From: Ureibacillus sp. FSL W7-1570
GTDB taxonomy: Bacteria > Bacillota > Bacilli > Bacillales_A > Planococcaceae
Assembly (NCBI RefSeq): GCF_038593265.1
Contig: NZ_CP151979.1
Coordinates: forward strand, 434,001-498,000
Length of the DNA: 64,000 nucleotides
Direction of reading: 5' to 3'
In this document: positions 1 through 8,562 of the stretch, in pieces
Numbering within the stretch: position 1 is the stretch's first letter
How the letters are laid out: every line of letters begins with the position of its first letter
Translations under genes and position numbers: made by a program
The notes under the pieces: model-generated
What the model was told of the DNA's origin: nothing
The model's database searches: none
What the model saw: only the letters and a program-made list of their open reading frames with translations

Positions 1-1
1 A

Positions 2-127
2 GACTATTTGAAGGAACAGGGATTAATCGAGCGTTTCGATCAAGCCACCCACATTTTGTGGGGGACAGGCGGCAATATGGTACCGCAAGAACAGAGGGAC
101 TCATATTTAAATAAAACATTGCGGTAA
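2..127 (+). CDS. dsdA: D-serine ammonia-lyase, C-terminal end (partial)
   Basis: Only the last 41 codons are present; the gene enters from the left edge. The frame contains THILWGTGGNMVP followed by a short tail and TAA. This resembles the C-terminus of D-serine ammonia-lyases (DsdA, a PLP enzyme converting D-serine to pyruvate and ammonia), whose members end with a similar ATH-hydrophobic-W-x-TGGG-MVP segment. The assignment rests on this short recalled motif; the PLP-binding part lies outside the window. It is followed at once by the DUF4236 gene on the same strand. Confidence 0.6.
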   Translation, partial: DYLKEQGLIERFDQATHILWGTGGNMVPQEQRDSYLNKTLR

Positions 128-173
128 CGAAAGAATTTTATGCATGCAAACAGTTTCAGGAGTGATGGCAATT

Positions 174-1244
174 ATGGGGTTCCGATTCCGAAAAAGTATT
201 AAATTGGCTCCAGGTGTGAGGTTAAATGTCGGGAAAAAGGGTGTCGGCGTTTCTGTCGGCGGGAAAGGGGCGCGGATTAGTTCGAGCAGCCGCGGGACAA
301 CGTTTAGTGCGGGAATCCCCGGAAGCGGCTTGTCTTATCAAAAACAACTCACTTCCCGTTCCAAAACATCCCGGACAAACTACCAAAAAATTTTAAAAGA
401 ACAACAAAAACTTCAAGAACAGGAGAAAGCGAAAGAGATAGTCGGCATGTATGAAACGCTTATTCAATCCCTGACGAATCTCCATGAACGCGTTTCTTCC
501 CCGATCAATTGGCATGAAATTGCATCTTCCAACCCTCCCTTTGACATTCATAGCGAAGAGGGCCCTACGGTAAAAGCATTGAAACAGAAGGCGGATCAGT
601 TTTCGCCTTCTTGGAGGGATAAATTGTTCAATAGGGTGGAAGCGCGGAAGAAAGCCATTTTGGCAGATATCGAACTTGCCAAATTGGAAGATGAAAAGAT
701 ATATAAAACTTGGGAGAATGACAAAAGATTGGCGGAAAAAGTTCTGGAGCATCAAAAGGATGCTTGGCAGGCCGTCATCACCAAATATGCTCCTTTTGAA
801 GAGATTGAGGAACTCGGAAGCAAAGTCCGGTTTGAATTTGAAGGTCTTCGTGCTGTTGTGAAATTGGATATATTAAATCGTACGGTTGTTCCCGTCAATG
901 TTCTGTCTTTAACAAAAACGGGGAAGCTCTCTGAACGGAAAATGGCAAAGGGAAAATATCTTCAACTATATCAAGATTATGTATGCAGTTGTACATTAAA
1001 AATCGCCAGAGAGTTTTTTCATTTATTGCCGGTCGATGAAGTGTTGATCCATGTATACGATAAGTCCCTTTCGGAGGAATCCAAGACATATGGATGCATT
1101 TTATCTGTCTTTTTCCCTGGAAATGAATTCCGACACTTGGATTTTACCGATATCGATTGTTCAGAGACCATTGAAAAATTCCCGCATCATATGCGGTTTT
1201 TAAAAACGAAGGGCTTTCAGTTTGTGGAGGAATTGAATGTATGA
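174..1244 (+). CDS. DUF4236 domain protein
   Basis: The first 55 or so residues form a DUF4236 domain: MGFRFRKSIKLAPG at the start, then a glycine-rich segment with VGGKGARISSSSRGT and GIPGSGLSYQ. The rest (about 300 residues) is charged, with a probable coiled coil around residues 70-220 rich in K, E and Q, and a C-terminal globular part I do not recognise. An earlier in-frame ATG exists at 144, but AGGAG at 158-162 is placed properly for the ATG at 174. The stop overlaps the next gene by 4 bp (ATGA), so the two are probably co-translated. DUF4236 has no established function. Confidence 0.8.
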   Translation: MGFRFRKSIKLAPGVRLNVGKKGVGVSVGGKGARISSSSRGTTFSAGIPGSGLSYQKQLTSRSKTSRTNYQKILKEQQKLQEQEKAKEIVGMYETLIQSLTNLHERVSSPINWHEIASSNPPFDIHSEEGPTVKALKQKADQFSPSWRDKLFNRVEARKKAILADIELAKLEDEKIYKTWENDKRLAEKVLEHQKDAWQAVITKYAPFEEIEELGSKVRFEFEGLRAVVKLDILNRTVVPVNVLSLTKTGKLSERKMAKGKYLQLYQDYVCSCTLKIAREFFHLLPVDEVLIHVYDKSLSEESKTYGCILSVFFPGNEFRHLDFTDIDCSETIEKFPHHMRFLKTKGFQFVEELNV

Positions 1245-2290
1245 AAAAGTGGATCTGGTTTTTTTTGGCAATTATAGCTTTGCTGCTGTCATTGATCCAA
1301 CCGGTATTGGCGATCGGATTAGGAATTGCCGTTTGGGGGCTTTATGAATGGAAGGTGAACAAACAATTAAAAGTTCATTCAAAAATGCCTCCCGTTATCT
1401 TCATTATTGGATTGGCTGTTGCAATGATAGGGCTGGCCAATATGGATGGGCAAGAAGAAACCGTTAAGACAGACGTGGCTTCCGAAGAAAGGAACACTGA
1501 AAAAACGGAAGATGTGGAACTTGAAAACCATAAGGAAGAAAAGGAAACACTTCCGGAAGAACAAAAAGTGAATAAAGAGGTTGGGAAGGGGACAGTTGGA
1601 CAGGATAGGGAAAAGCTTTTGCAAAACTTGGGTCTAGAAGCGGCTACCGTATCAAGGGTGGTAGATGGAGATACAATCGAACTTTCTGATGGCAGCAAAG
1701 TTCGATTAATAGGCGTCAACACCCCTGAATCCACTACCCGTACGGAACCTTACGGGAAAGAAGCGAACAATTATACGAAATCAAAATTGGAAGGGAAAAA
1801 AGTATACTTGCAAAAAGACGTTTCAGAAACGGACAGATATGGCAGGCTTTTGAGAATCGTTTGGTTGGACATTCCGACTGATTTGATGGATGAAAATGAA
1901 ATCCGGGCAAAAATGTTTAATGCGGATCTTGTATTAAATGGCTATGCAGAACCATCCACTTATCCGCCTGATGTAACCTATGCCGAATATTTTAGAAAAT
2001 TCGCCAGAGAAGCGCGGGAAAAGGGAACGGGGTTATGGTCTTATGGTCCGGAAGGGACGACGAAGGGGGACTTTGATGAGCAATCGGGTGGCTCTTCAAC
2101 ATCGTCTTCCGGTTCATCAAGCGGAACATCTGAACAGAAGTCGGATAGAGGCGCAACATCAGGGGGAACAGAAAATTTCAAAAACTGTACCGAATTGAGA
2201 AAAGTTTATCCGGATGGTGTTCCGGCAGGCCATCCTGCTTATCAGAGCAAATTCGACCGGGACCATGACAATTACGCCTGCGAAAGATGA
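1241..2290 (+). CDS. Membrane-anchored thermonuclease (SNase) with excalibur domain
   Basis: This looks like an exported, calcium-associated nuclease. Order of parts: two hydrophobic segments (about residues 4-25 and 50-65), a Glu/Lys-rich linker, a staphylococcal-nuclease fold from about residue 130 (VSRVVDGDTIEL, VRLIGVNTPES, then DRYGRLLR), a Ser/Gly-rich linker, and a C-terminal excalibur domain with the diagnostic DRDHDNYACE ending. The SNase catalytic arginine/glutamate neighbourhood is present in RLIGVNTPE. Excalibur domains are known as a DxDxDGxxCE calcium-binding motif in extracellular Bacillota proteins. It is translationally coupled to the upstream DUF4236 gene, suggesting a joint envelope role. 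Confidence 0.88.
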   Translation: MKKWIWFFLAIIALLLSLIQPVLAIGLGIAVWGLYEWKVNKQLKVHSKMPPVIFIIGLAVAMIGLANMDGQEETVKTDVASEERNTEKTEDVELENHKEEKETLPEEQKVNKEVGKGTVGQDREKLLQNLGLEAATVSRVVDGDTIELSDGSKVRLIGVNTPESTTRTEPYGKEANNYTKSKLEGKKVYLQKDVSETDRYGRLLRIVWLDIPTDLMDENEIRAKMFNADLVLNGYAEPSTYPPDVTYAEYFRKFAREAREKGTGLWSYGPEGTTKGDFDEQSGGSSTSSSGSSSGTSEQKSDRGATSGGTENFKNCTELRKVYPDGVPAGHPAYQSKFDRDHDNYACER

Positions 2291-2305
2291 TGCAATAGTT
2301 TGGAA

Positions 2306-2355
2306 GAAGAGGGAATGATGAATGGGTCATTTTTCATTCACTCATTCTCTTTTTT
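2306..2355 (+). terminator. Rho-independent terminator after the nuclease gene
   Basis: GGGAATGATGAATG pairs imperfectly with CATTCACTCATTCTC, followed by a run of six T. It ends the DUF4236-nuclease unit. Confidence 0.6.
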
Positions 2356-2436
2356 GAAAACGGGTGTAAAGCGGGAAATCCAATCAGGGATGGACATTCC
2401 GCCAGTAGGATTGTCGAAGATTCCGCTAAAAAATTT

Positions 2437-2483
2437 CGGCTTATCCTCAAGTGTAAATCAGCATTTCACTTAAGGATAAGCCG
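2437..2483 (-). terminator. Rho-independent terminator of the squalene/phytoene synthase gene
   Basis: A 17-bp inverted repeat with one mismatch (CGGCTTATCCTCAAGTG and its complement) around a 13-nt loop. On the minus strand it is followed by a T-run, so it serves the reverse-strand gene ending at 2489. Confidence 0.8.
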
Positions 2484-2488
2484 TATTT

Positions 2489-3316
2489 TCATTCTGCCAA
2501 AATTTCTTTTACCGTTTCTTCCACTTCGCTGCGGCTCACTTTTTCCTTGCCATCTTTCAAAGCATCCAATGTTTTATGGGCAAGGGCAAGAGGTAAGCGG
2601 CAGAACAACAGAATGGAACGTTTCGATATATCATCCATATATTGATCGGCTTTTTGCAAATTTTCCTCGGTATATCGGAATAAATCTTCCCTCGTCCATC
2701 CTTGGGGGATGAAGCTTACGCCGCGTGTTTCCATATCTTCGTGTTGATTGCGCAAAATATTGACCGCTTGCAAGCCCCTGCCGTATCCGATTGCCAAATC
2801 GCGGTCCGTTTTGACTTGACTGTCCCATTCCCATAAATCTGAAAGCATGACACCGACAAGTCCTGCAACGTAATATGTATAATCGTCCAAATCTTCCTTT
2901 GTCCGGACTTGCCAGTTGGCTTTTGCCCATTTCGCCATACCAAAGGCCATTTCGCTGGCGGCATCACAGACGATTTTTTTGGATCCCGCGGGCAATAAAG
3001 AAATCCAGTCATTCATGCGCATCGTCACTTCAGGCATGTACTGCTTCACAGGTTCCAATAGTTGCAAATAACGTTCATTATCAAAAGGTTCTTCCTTTAA
3101 CAACCCGCTTACTTCCATTAAAAGAAAATGTTTCGTTTCGTTTGTCACCTCCGGATGCTCGTTATCTTCAATTTCATCCAAAGCGCGCATAATCAAATAA
3201 GCATTCGCCACAGCCGTTTTCAAATCTTTCTTTAAAAAAGTAATCGGTATATAAAAGGTGCGACTCGTTTCTTTCAGTACTCTCATGGCATCTTTTTCGA
3301 GTGCTTTCATGTTCAT
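2489..3316 (-). CDS. Squalene/phytoene synthase family protein
   Basis: The all-helical prenyl-synthase fold is indicated by SRTFYIPITFLKK at the N-terminus, the first acidic motif LDEIEDN near residue 48, and the second motif LQAVNILRNQHED near residue 183. Family enzymes condense or process farnesyl or geranylgeranyl diphosphate at the membrane face. The 275-residue length is usual. Here the second motif reads N-I-L-R-N-Q-x-E-D, where family members I recall have R-D-x-x-E-D, so one metal-binding Asp appears as Asn and the activity may be altered (compare B. subtilis YisP, a farnesyl-diphosphate phosphatase). It is a single gene with GGAGG about 12 nt upstream of ATG and its own terminator. 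Confidence 0.82.
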   Translation of the reverse strand: MNMKALEKDAMRVLKETSRTFYIPITFLKKDLKTAVANAYLIMRALDEIEDNEHPEVTNETKHFLLMEVSGLLKEEPFDNERYLQLLEPVKQYMPEVTMRMNDWISLLPAGSKKIVCDAASEMAFGMAKWAKANWQVRTKEDLDDYTYYVAGLVGVMLSDLWEWDSQVKTDRDLAIGYGRGLQAVNILRNQHEDMETRGVSFIPQGWTREDLFRYTEENLQKADQYMDDISKRSILLFCRLPLALAHKTLDALKDGKEKVSRSEVEETVKEILAE

Positions 3317-3541
3317 ATGACAAATAATCCTCCGATCATTACCCTTTCTATTTATCCTACATTAATTTTTTCAAAAAGAAAAACAAAACCTCTGAAATTA
3401 TTATGGACAAGAAAAAGTTATTATTTTCATCCTTTGATTAATAAACACCGGAAATATTTTTGTGTAAATTTGCGTGTTTTTCTTTCAACTTTCCGATACA
3501 ATGGGAGGGGATAGATTGATAGAAAAAAGGTGGATTCACTT

Positions 3542-4600
3542 GTGAGAAAGGAAACTTATATTTTTTTGGATATTGAGGCGGCTTTAGTCCGCGGAAAACA
3601 GCACATCATTGAAATAGGGGCGGTGAAATGGCTGCCGAATGATGAGGTTGAGTTTTTCTCGGAATTGATTCAGCCGTATAAATTAAAAAAATTGAGCAAT
3701 AAAATACAGCAATTAACGGGCATCCAAACGGAAGATTTATTATCGGCCCCTTCCTTCAAACAAGTCATCAACCGGTTCAAGGAATGGTGCCAAGGGAATG
3801 CCATCTTCGTTACCTTTGGCGAATTTGACAGGAAAATTTTAGAAGAAGAACTTTTCCGCAATCGAATCCAACGGCGTTTTATATATCCAATGGTCGATTT
3901 TCAACAAAAATATATGATTGAGAATCAAATCAAGGTGCAACCGAGTTTGAACGAATTGATGGAAAAATTCGATATTGTTTCGGTTCAACAGCACCGGGCA
4001 CTGGATGATGCAAAGACATTATTTCAAATTTTTAAATCTGTAGACGGCCATGAAGTCATTGAAAGACAAAAGACGAACCAATTTGCTGTATATTTGAGTG
4101 AGGTCCATCACGGCGAGAATGCAGCCGAGGTATATTTAACATATATCACCGGTGAAATTTTCCCTTCAAAAATCCACATCCATTCAATGGATACCATTCA
4201 TAAGTCTTTATCGTATATAAAAAAAGAACGGGAATTCGTTCAAGAAGACGGCAGTGTTATCAAGACGGATTATGTTGAAGTTCTGCCAAACGCAGAATTG
4301 GCCGAATATTTACGGAAAGTGGCCGAAGATATTGAAAATAAAGTGTTGATCACCCGTTCCGGTTTAAAACAAATTTCCCGCATCAACCGCCTGCATCAAT
4401 GTGTCATGCCGAAAACGGAAGTGATGACATTGCAAAATTTGTTGATGGATGCCGAGGCGTTGAGCCAGTTTACAATCAATGGGCAGCCATTGGATACATA
4501 TGAAAAATCTTTATGTAAATTATTATTCAGATATAAGCACAGACTAATCAAAGAATTCAAAAGAAGAAATTTGTTTGCAAGAGAAGGGGTAAAAGTTTAA
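3542..4600 (+). CDS. DEDDh 3'-5' exonuclease domain protein
   Basis: The N-terminal 180 residues carry the RNase T/DnaQ-type exonuclease signature: YIFLDIEAAL (Exo I, D and E), VTFGEFDRKIL (Exo II) and HRALDDAKTL (Exo III, His and Asp). The C-terminal 170 residues are not recognised and may mediate substrate or protein contacts. It is longer than KapD-type exonucleases (about 205 residues), so I do not assign that name. The start is the GTG at 3542, 8 nt after AGGTGG; the earlier GTG at 3530 lies inside that ribosome-binding site. It is transcribed away from the reverse-strand prenyl-synthase gene. Confidence 0.8.
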   Translation: MRKETYIFLDIEAALVRGKQHIIEIGAVKWLPNDEVEFFSELIQPYKLKKLSNKIQQLTGIQTEDLLSAPSFKQVINRFKEWCQGNAIFVTFGEFDRKILEEELFRNRIQRRFIYPMVDFQQKYMIENQIKVQPSLNELMEKFDIVSVQQHRALDDAKTLFQIFKSVDGHEVIERQKTNQFAVYLSEVHHGENAAEVYLTYITGEIFPSKIHIHSMDTIHKSLSYIKKEREFVQEDGSVIKTDYVEVLPNAELAEYLRKVAEDIENKVLITRSGLKQISRINRLHQCVMPKTEVMTLQNLLMDAEALSQFTINGQPLDTYEKSLCKLLFRYKHRLIKEFKRRNLFAREGVKV

Positions 4601-4735
4601 TTTTATCCACAAAAATTATATAATTTTACTATCATTCTTTTTTGTTTTGAATTTTAATAAAATTGTAAAAAAATATTGCAATAAAAAATTAATCCAGTTA
4701 AAGTGTAGAGAGGGAATCAATAAAGGAGAAAGTCT

Positions 4736-5608
4736 ATGAGGAATACAATAGGAATTGATGCAGGCGGCACTTTAACGAAAGTAGCATTCTTGGACGATCA
4801 TAATGAATTCCATTTTAAAGCGTTCCCATCAAAAGATTTGTCATTGGTGAAAGAATGGATTGAATCCCTTCCTGAAATTGAGGAAATCGGAATTACCGGC
4901 GGCAGAACCGAACAGCTTTTATCCAAGTTGAAGACCAATAAATCCATCGACTATGTAGTGGAATTTGATGCGACAATCAAAGGGGTAAAATACTTATTAA
5001 AAAAAGAAGGCCATAATATTCAAAAAAGCATCATTACAAATGTAGGAACAGGCACAAGCATTCATTATATGGAAAATGAAAATCATGTGCGCGTCGGTGG
5101 GACAGGCATTGGCGGCGGCACATTGACCGGCCTTTCCACCATCATTACAGGACTTACGGATTTCAGGGAAATTACAAAAATCGCAAAACAGGGGAAACGG
5201 GAATTCATTGATTTGTTTGTAAAGGATATTTTCGAAGGAATGGAACCTCCAATCGAGGGACATTTGACGGCAAGCAATTTTGGAAAGGTGAATATATTAA
5301 ATCACAATTCGTATCCGATTCCTGACTTGCTTGCAACCATCCAAGCTTTGGTCGGGGAAGTGATTACGACTTTAAGCATCCAATATGCGGATATGAAAAA
5401 ATCCGAAACCATCATTTACATTGGTTCCACATTGGCGGATAACGACCATTTAAAAGAAGTGATCGCCAATTACACCATTTTGAAAAAGCATACGCCCATC
5501 TTCTTGAATGATTGCGGATTTTCCGGAGCAATCGGGGCTCTATTGAATAAAGTTGAACAAAGAAAATTGCTTGAAGATAAAAAGAGGTTGGGACAAAACC
5601 CCCTCTAA
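4736..5608 (+). CDS. coaW: Type II pantothenate kinase (3' end altered by IS insertion)
   Basis: This enzyme phosphorylates pantothenate, the first step of coenzyme A synthesis. The N-terminal phosphate-binding loop IGIDAGGTLTKVAF, the motif TNVGTGTSIHY and the glycine-rich GGTGIGGGTL are typical of the staphylococcal CoaW class in the acetate/sugar-kinase superfamily. AAAGGAG precedes the ATG. The last codons (GQNPL and the TAA) lie inside the left terminal repeat of IS copy 1, which begins at about 5586. The original stop and terminator have therefore been replaced by IS sequence. The conserved core, ending near SGAIGALL, is intact, so the enzyme is probably functional. Confidence 0.88.
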   Translation: MRNTIGIDAGGTLTKVAFLDDHNEFHFKAFPSKDLSLVKEWIESLPEIEEIGITGGRTEQLLSKLKTNKSIDYVVEFDATIKGVKYLLKKEGHNIQKSIITNVGTGTSIHYMENENHVRVGGTGIGGGTLTGLSTIITGLTDFREITKIAKQGKREFIDLFVKDIFEGMEPPIEGHLTASNFGKVNILNHNSYPIPDLLATIQALVGEVITTLSIQYADMKKSETIIYIGSTLADNDHLKEVIANYTILKKHTPIFLNDCGFSGAIGALLNKVEQRKLLEDKKRLGQNPL

Positions 5609-5614
5609 AATGGA

Positions 5615-5666
5615 AACAGCCCATGAAATTTTGGAATAAAATTTCATGGGCTGTTCTTCATTTTTT
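5615..5666 (+). terminator. Terminator hairpin inside left end of IS copy 1
   Basis: A perfect 18-bp stem (5615-5632 with 5638-5655) around GGAAT, followed by a T-rich tract ending in six T. It probably ends the coaW transcript and shields the transposase from read-through. The stem is symmetrical, so it may also act on the other strand. Confidence 0.8.
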
Positions 5667-5674
5667 CAATAAAA

Positions 5675-5742
5675 ATAAGGACATCTTCTGTTAAAATTTA
5701 AGTATCCAACCCCAAAAATTTTAACGAAAGAAGTGTCCTTAT
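5675..5742 (+). promoter_or_regulatory. IS copy 1 leader hairpin over transposase start
   Basis: ATAAGGACA at 5675-5683 is complementary to TGTCCTTAT at 5734-5742, and TTAAAATT to AATTTTAA further inside. The right arm covers the GAAAGAAG ribosome-binding site and the first two bases of the ATG. A read-through transcript would hide the start. Such sequestration is known for several IS elements; here it is inferred from sequence. Confidence 0.55.
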
Positions 5743-7387
5743 GTTTAAATATTATAACATGAATCAATTAGTTTTGCCTTTAGATTTAGAAATAAAATTA
5801 CAAGAAAATGATATTGCCTTCCACATCCACCATTTAGTTGAAAGTATTCCAGATGAAGCCTTCCAGCCGTTTCTTCGAAATACAGGTTGTCCTGCTTATC
5901 ATCCACGCATGATGCTAAAAATTATTTTGTGTGCCTATTCGCAGTCTGTCTTTTCAGGTCGAAAAATTGAAGCGCTATTAAAGGACAGTATACGAATGAT
6001 GTGGTTGGCACAAGGATATGAACCAAGTTATCGGACGATCAATCGTTTTCGTGTGCATCCGGAAGTAAAAGAATTAATTCGTCAATGTTTTGTCCAATTC
6101 CGTTGCCAACTGGTGGAAGAAAAGTTAATCGATCAAGAAGCCATTTTTATCGATGGTACGAAGATTGAAGCGAATGCCAATAAATTTACTTTCGTATGGA
6201 AGAAATCCATTGAAAAATACAACCAAAGCTTAATTGAAAAATCCAATCAGCTCTACAACGAACTGTTAGAGAAGGAAATCATCCCTGAAATGGAGCGGGA
6301 AAATGAGGGAGAACTGTCCGTTGAAGAACTCGCTCAAATGGTGCAACAAGTCGATGAAGTGATTACGGAATATGACCAAAAGATAGAAGCATCGCCCGAT
6401 GCCACAGAACGAAAAGCATTAAGAAGCGAACGGAAATATCCGAAGCGAGTGTACAAACAGTTGATTGACTTGATTTTACGTAAACAAAAGTATCAAAAAG
6501 ACTTCGAAATCTTGGGTGAACGGAATAGTTATTCCAAAACAGACTTAGATGCGACGTTCATGCGAATGAAAGACGACTATATGAAAAACGGTCAATTGAA
6601 GGCTGGATACAACGTACAAATCGCAACAGAAGGTCAATACGCACTAGCTTATAGCATCTTTCCAAATCCTACTGATACACGTACATTAATTCCGTTCTTG
6701 AATAAGATAGAAAAGGATTATTTTCCGTTGCCAAAGTATATTGTCGCAGATGCTGGTTATGGTAGTGAACAAAACTATGAAGACATCCTTTCGAATCGAA
6801 AATGTGAGGCACTCATTCCATATACCATGTATGAGAAAGAACAAAAGAAGAAATATAAACAAAATCCATTTCATCCAGACAATTGGATGTACGACGAAGA
6901 AAGTGATACCTACATTTGTCCAAATCAGCAGCGAGTAACCTTCCGTTATCGTTCTGTACGTACAGATAAGACTGGTTTCAAACGAGAATTGAAAATCTAT
7001 GAATGTGAAAACTGTTCAGGATGTCCATTTCGTTCATCATGCACAAAAGCAAAGGAAGGCAATCACCGAAAGGTCATGGTGAATGAAAAATGGGAACAAC
7101 AAAAAGAATATGTAAGAGCGAAGCTTTCAGAAGAAAAAGCTGGTTCTATTTTCCGTCAACGTAAAATAGACGTAGAACCAGTTTTTGGATTCTTGAAGGC
7201 TAATTTGCGTTTCACTCGATTTTCCGTTCGAGGAAAATCGAAAGTGGAAAATGAAATGGGCATTGCCTTAATGGCCGTGAATTTACGGAAATACACGGCC
7301 AACAAAGATCAACTGACCAAAAATAATGGAGAGAAATGGAAAAAGGAGAATTTGAGTTGGCTCAAATTCTCCTTTTTCCTATTTTGA
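5741..7387 (+). CDS. IS1182-family DDE transposase, copy 1
   Basis: The 548-residue protein catalyses IS transposition. It shows the IS1182 N-terminal region, the DDE triad (D in IFIDGTKIEANANKF near residue 138, D in YIVADAGYGS, E in DVEPVFGFLKANL) and a small Cys cluster (CENCSGCPF followed by SSC). The reading frame is complete and appears active. The C-terminus (SFFLF) runs through the terminator hairpin at the right end and differs from copies 2 and 3 (SFFLSRS) because of local sequence changes. Confidence 0.93.
   Translation: MFKYYNMNQLVLPLDLEIKLQENDIAFHIHHLVESIPDEAFQPFLRNTGCPAYHPRMMLKIILCAYSQSVFSGRKIEALLKDSIRMMWLAQGYEPSYRTINRFRVHPEVKELIRQCFVQFRCQLVEEKLIDQEAIFIDGTKIEANANKFTFVWKKSIEKYNQSLIEKSNQLYNELLEKEIIPEMERENEGELSVEELAQMVQQVDEVITEYDQKIEASPDATERKALRSERKYPKRVYKQLIDLILRKQKYQKDFEILGERNSYSKTDLDATFMRMKDDYMKNGQLKAGYNVQIATEGQYALAYSIFPNPTDTRTLIPFLNKIEKDYFPLPKYIVADAGYGSEQNYEDILSNRKCEALIPYTMYEKEQKKKYKQNPFHPDNWMYDEESDTYICPNQQRVTFRYRSVRTDKTGFKRELKIYECENCSGCPFRSSCTKAKEGNHRKVMVNEKWEQQKEYVRAKLSEEKAGSIFRQRKIDVEPVFGFLKANLRFTRFSVRGKSKVENEMGIALMAVNLRKYTANKDQLTKNNGEKWKKENLSWLKFSFFLF
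7340..7377 (+). terminator. Terminator hairpin at right end of IS copy 1
   Basis: A perfect 17-bp stem (AAAAAGGAGAATTTGAG, 7340-7356, with 7361-7377) around TTGG. It has A and T runs on both sides, so it can work in either direction. It overlaps the last transposase codons. Confidence 0.8.
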
Positions 7388-7429
7388 AGCTAGTTTTGTC
7401 CCAGCCTCTTATTTTTTATATTAAATTGT

Positions 7430-7819
7430 TTAAATCCCTTTTCGGATTGCTTGGCGCGCCAGCATATCAGCCGCTTTATTTTGTTGTTCCGGAATCCATT
7501 TGATAAAAAACAGCTCAAATTCTTCGATCAGTTTCAATGCGGTTTCCAAATACGGTTTGAACAGTTCGTTTTTCACATATTGCTTTTCAACGGAACTTAC
7601 CACAATTTTCGAGTCGGAACGGATCGAGACGAAAGACGTTCCCAGTTTTTTCGCTTCTTCCAATCCGCGAATCAAGGCGATAAATTCCGCAATATGGTTG
7701 TTTGAATCGCCTATAAACTCTCCGATTTGAATGGAATGTCCTTCCCCTCTGATAAACAAACCGATTCCGCTCGGACCGGGATTTCCGCTGCTGGCACCAT
7801 CGATGTAGACTTCTAACAT
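7430..7819 (-). CDS. RNase HI-family protein (YpdQ/YpeP type)
   Basis: A compact RNase H fold of 129 residues. All four acidic active-site residues are visible: D in YIDGASSGNPG, E in HIAEFIALIRGL, D in IRSDSKIVV, and D in NKAADMLARQA near the C-terminus. RNase H enzymes cut the RNA strand of RNA:DNA hybrids. The length and YIDGAS-type start fit the small Bacillus YpdQ/YpeP proteins, whose activity is less well established than that of RnhB/RnhC. The gene stands alone, with IS copy 1 right after its 3' end. Confidence 0.8.
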   Translation of the reverse strand: MLEVYIDGASSGNPGPSGIGLFIRGEGHSIQIGEFIGDSNNHIAEFIALIRGLEEAKKLGTSFVSIRSDSKIVVSSVEKQYVKNELFKPYLETALKLIEEFELFFIKWIPEQQNKAADMLARQAIRKGI

Positions 7820-8004
7820 ATTCCCCCCATATTTCTTACATAAAATTATTTTCTAATCTTATTATAGCGCAAATATAGAAAATCAGTGAAAGGGAACGAT
7901 TATGGATTTCAATTTTTTGGCCATCGATAATTATTTTTTGATCAAGTGAGATTTTTTCAACGTCAATTCCGTTTTATTAAGTGAAGAGGAAAAGGAGGAA
8001 TAAC

Positions 8005-8562
8005 ATGGATGAGGACGTTCGTTATGTACGCCAAATCTTGGCAGGGAATAAGAGGGCATATATCCACATCATTGACCGATATAAAAATCCTCTCTATGCC
8101 ACGATTTTACGGATGACAAAAAATCCGCAAACGGCGGAAGATCTTTTGCAGGAAATATTTTTTAAAGTATATGAACGATTGCCCAAATTTGATCAAAAAG
8201 GTTCCTTTAAAAGTTGGCTGTATCGTATTGCCATCAATCACTGTATCGATCAGCTCCGAAAAAAACAACCACAGACGGAACAAATTGAAGAGGCGGTCCT
8301 ACATAGCAACGAAACACCGGAAGTAGTTTTATTGCAAACCGAGAAAAGCAGGGAATTGGAGAAAATGGTTTCAATATTGCCGGATGATGAACGGACCATT
8401 CTGCTTTTGCGTTACGCCAACGAACTCAGTTACGCCGAAATCAGCGAAACATTGGGCATCTCCCTGATAGATGTCCGCAATAAGTTATACCGCGCAAAGA
8501 AAAAGTTGCGGAAAAATGTTCAAGAAGGAGGGTATTCGTATGGTGTGTCCGAAAGAGGATAA
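8005..8562 (+). CDS. RNA polymerase ECF-type sigma factor
   Basis: The 185-residue protein has region 2 (AEDLLQEIFFKVYERLPKF, then FKSWLYRIAINHCIDQLRK) and region 4 (LPDDERTILLLRYANELSY, then AEISETLGISLIDVRNKL), the layout of a group IV (ECF) sigma factor. The start is the ATG at 8005 after AAAGGAGG; an upstream in-frame GTG at 7981 has no ribosome-binding site. The gene overlaps the anti-sigma gene by 23 bp, indicating translational coupling. Target promoters are unknown. Confidence 0.9.
   Translation: MDEDVRYVRQILAGNKRAYIHIIDRYKNPLYATILRMTKNPQTAEDLLQEIFFKVYERLPKFDQKGSFKSWLYRIAINHCIDQLRKKQPQTEQIEEAVLHSNETPEVVLLQTEKSRELEKMVSILPDDERTILLLRYANELSYAEISETLGISLIDVRNKLYRAKKKLRKNVQEGGYSYGVSERG

Larger units (their letters stand above)
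5586..7406 (+). mobile_element. IS1182-family insertion sequence, copy 1
   Basis: The element is about 1.82 kb and bounded by 14-bp terminal inverted repeats (GGTTGGGACAAAAC left, GTTTTGTCCCAGCC right; one mismatch). It carries one transposase gene. Near-identical elements lie at 18933-20748 and, reversed, at 37636-39453. The left end is inside the coaW reading frame. I see no convincing target-site duplication, so boundaries may be off by 2-3 bases. Confidence 0.9.

Noticed and set aside
393..755. 120-codon minus-strand frame
   Set aside because: Antisense to the DUF4236 gene, with a composition expected from a coding-strand shadow.
5570..7420. Target-site duplication flanking IS copy 1 (and the other copies)
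   Set aside because: No direct repeat longer than 2-3 bases flanks any of the three copies.
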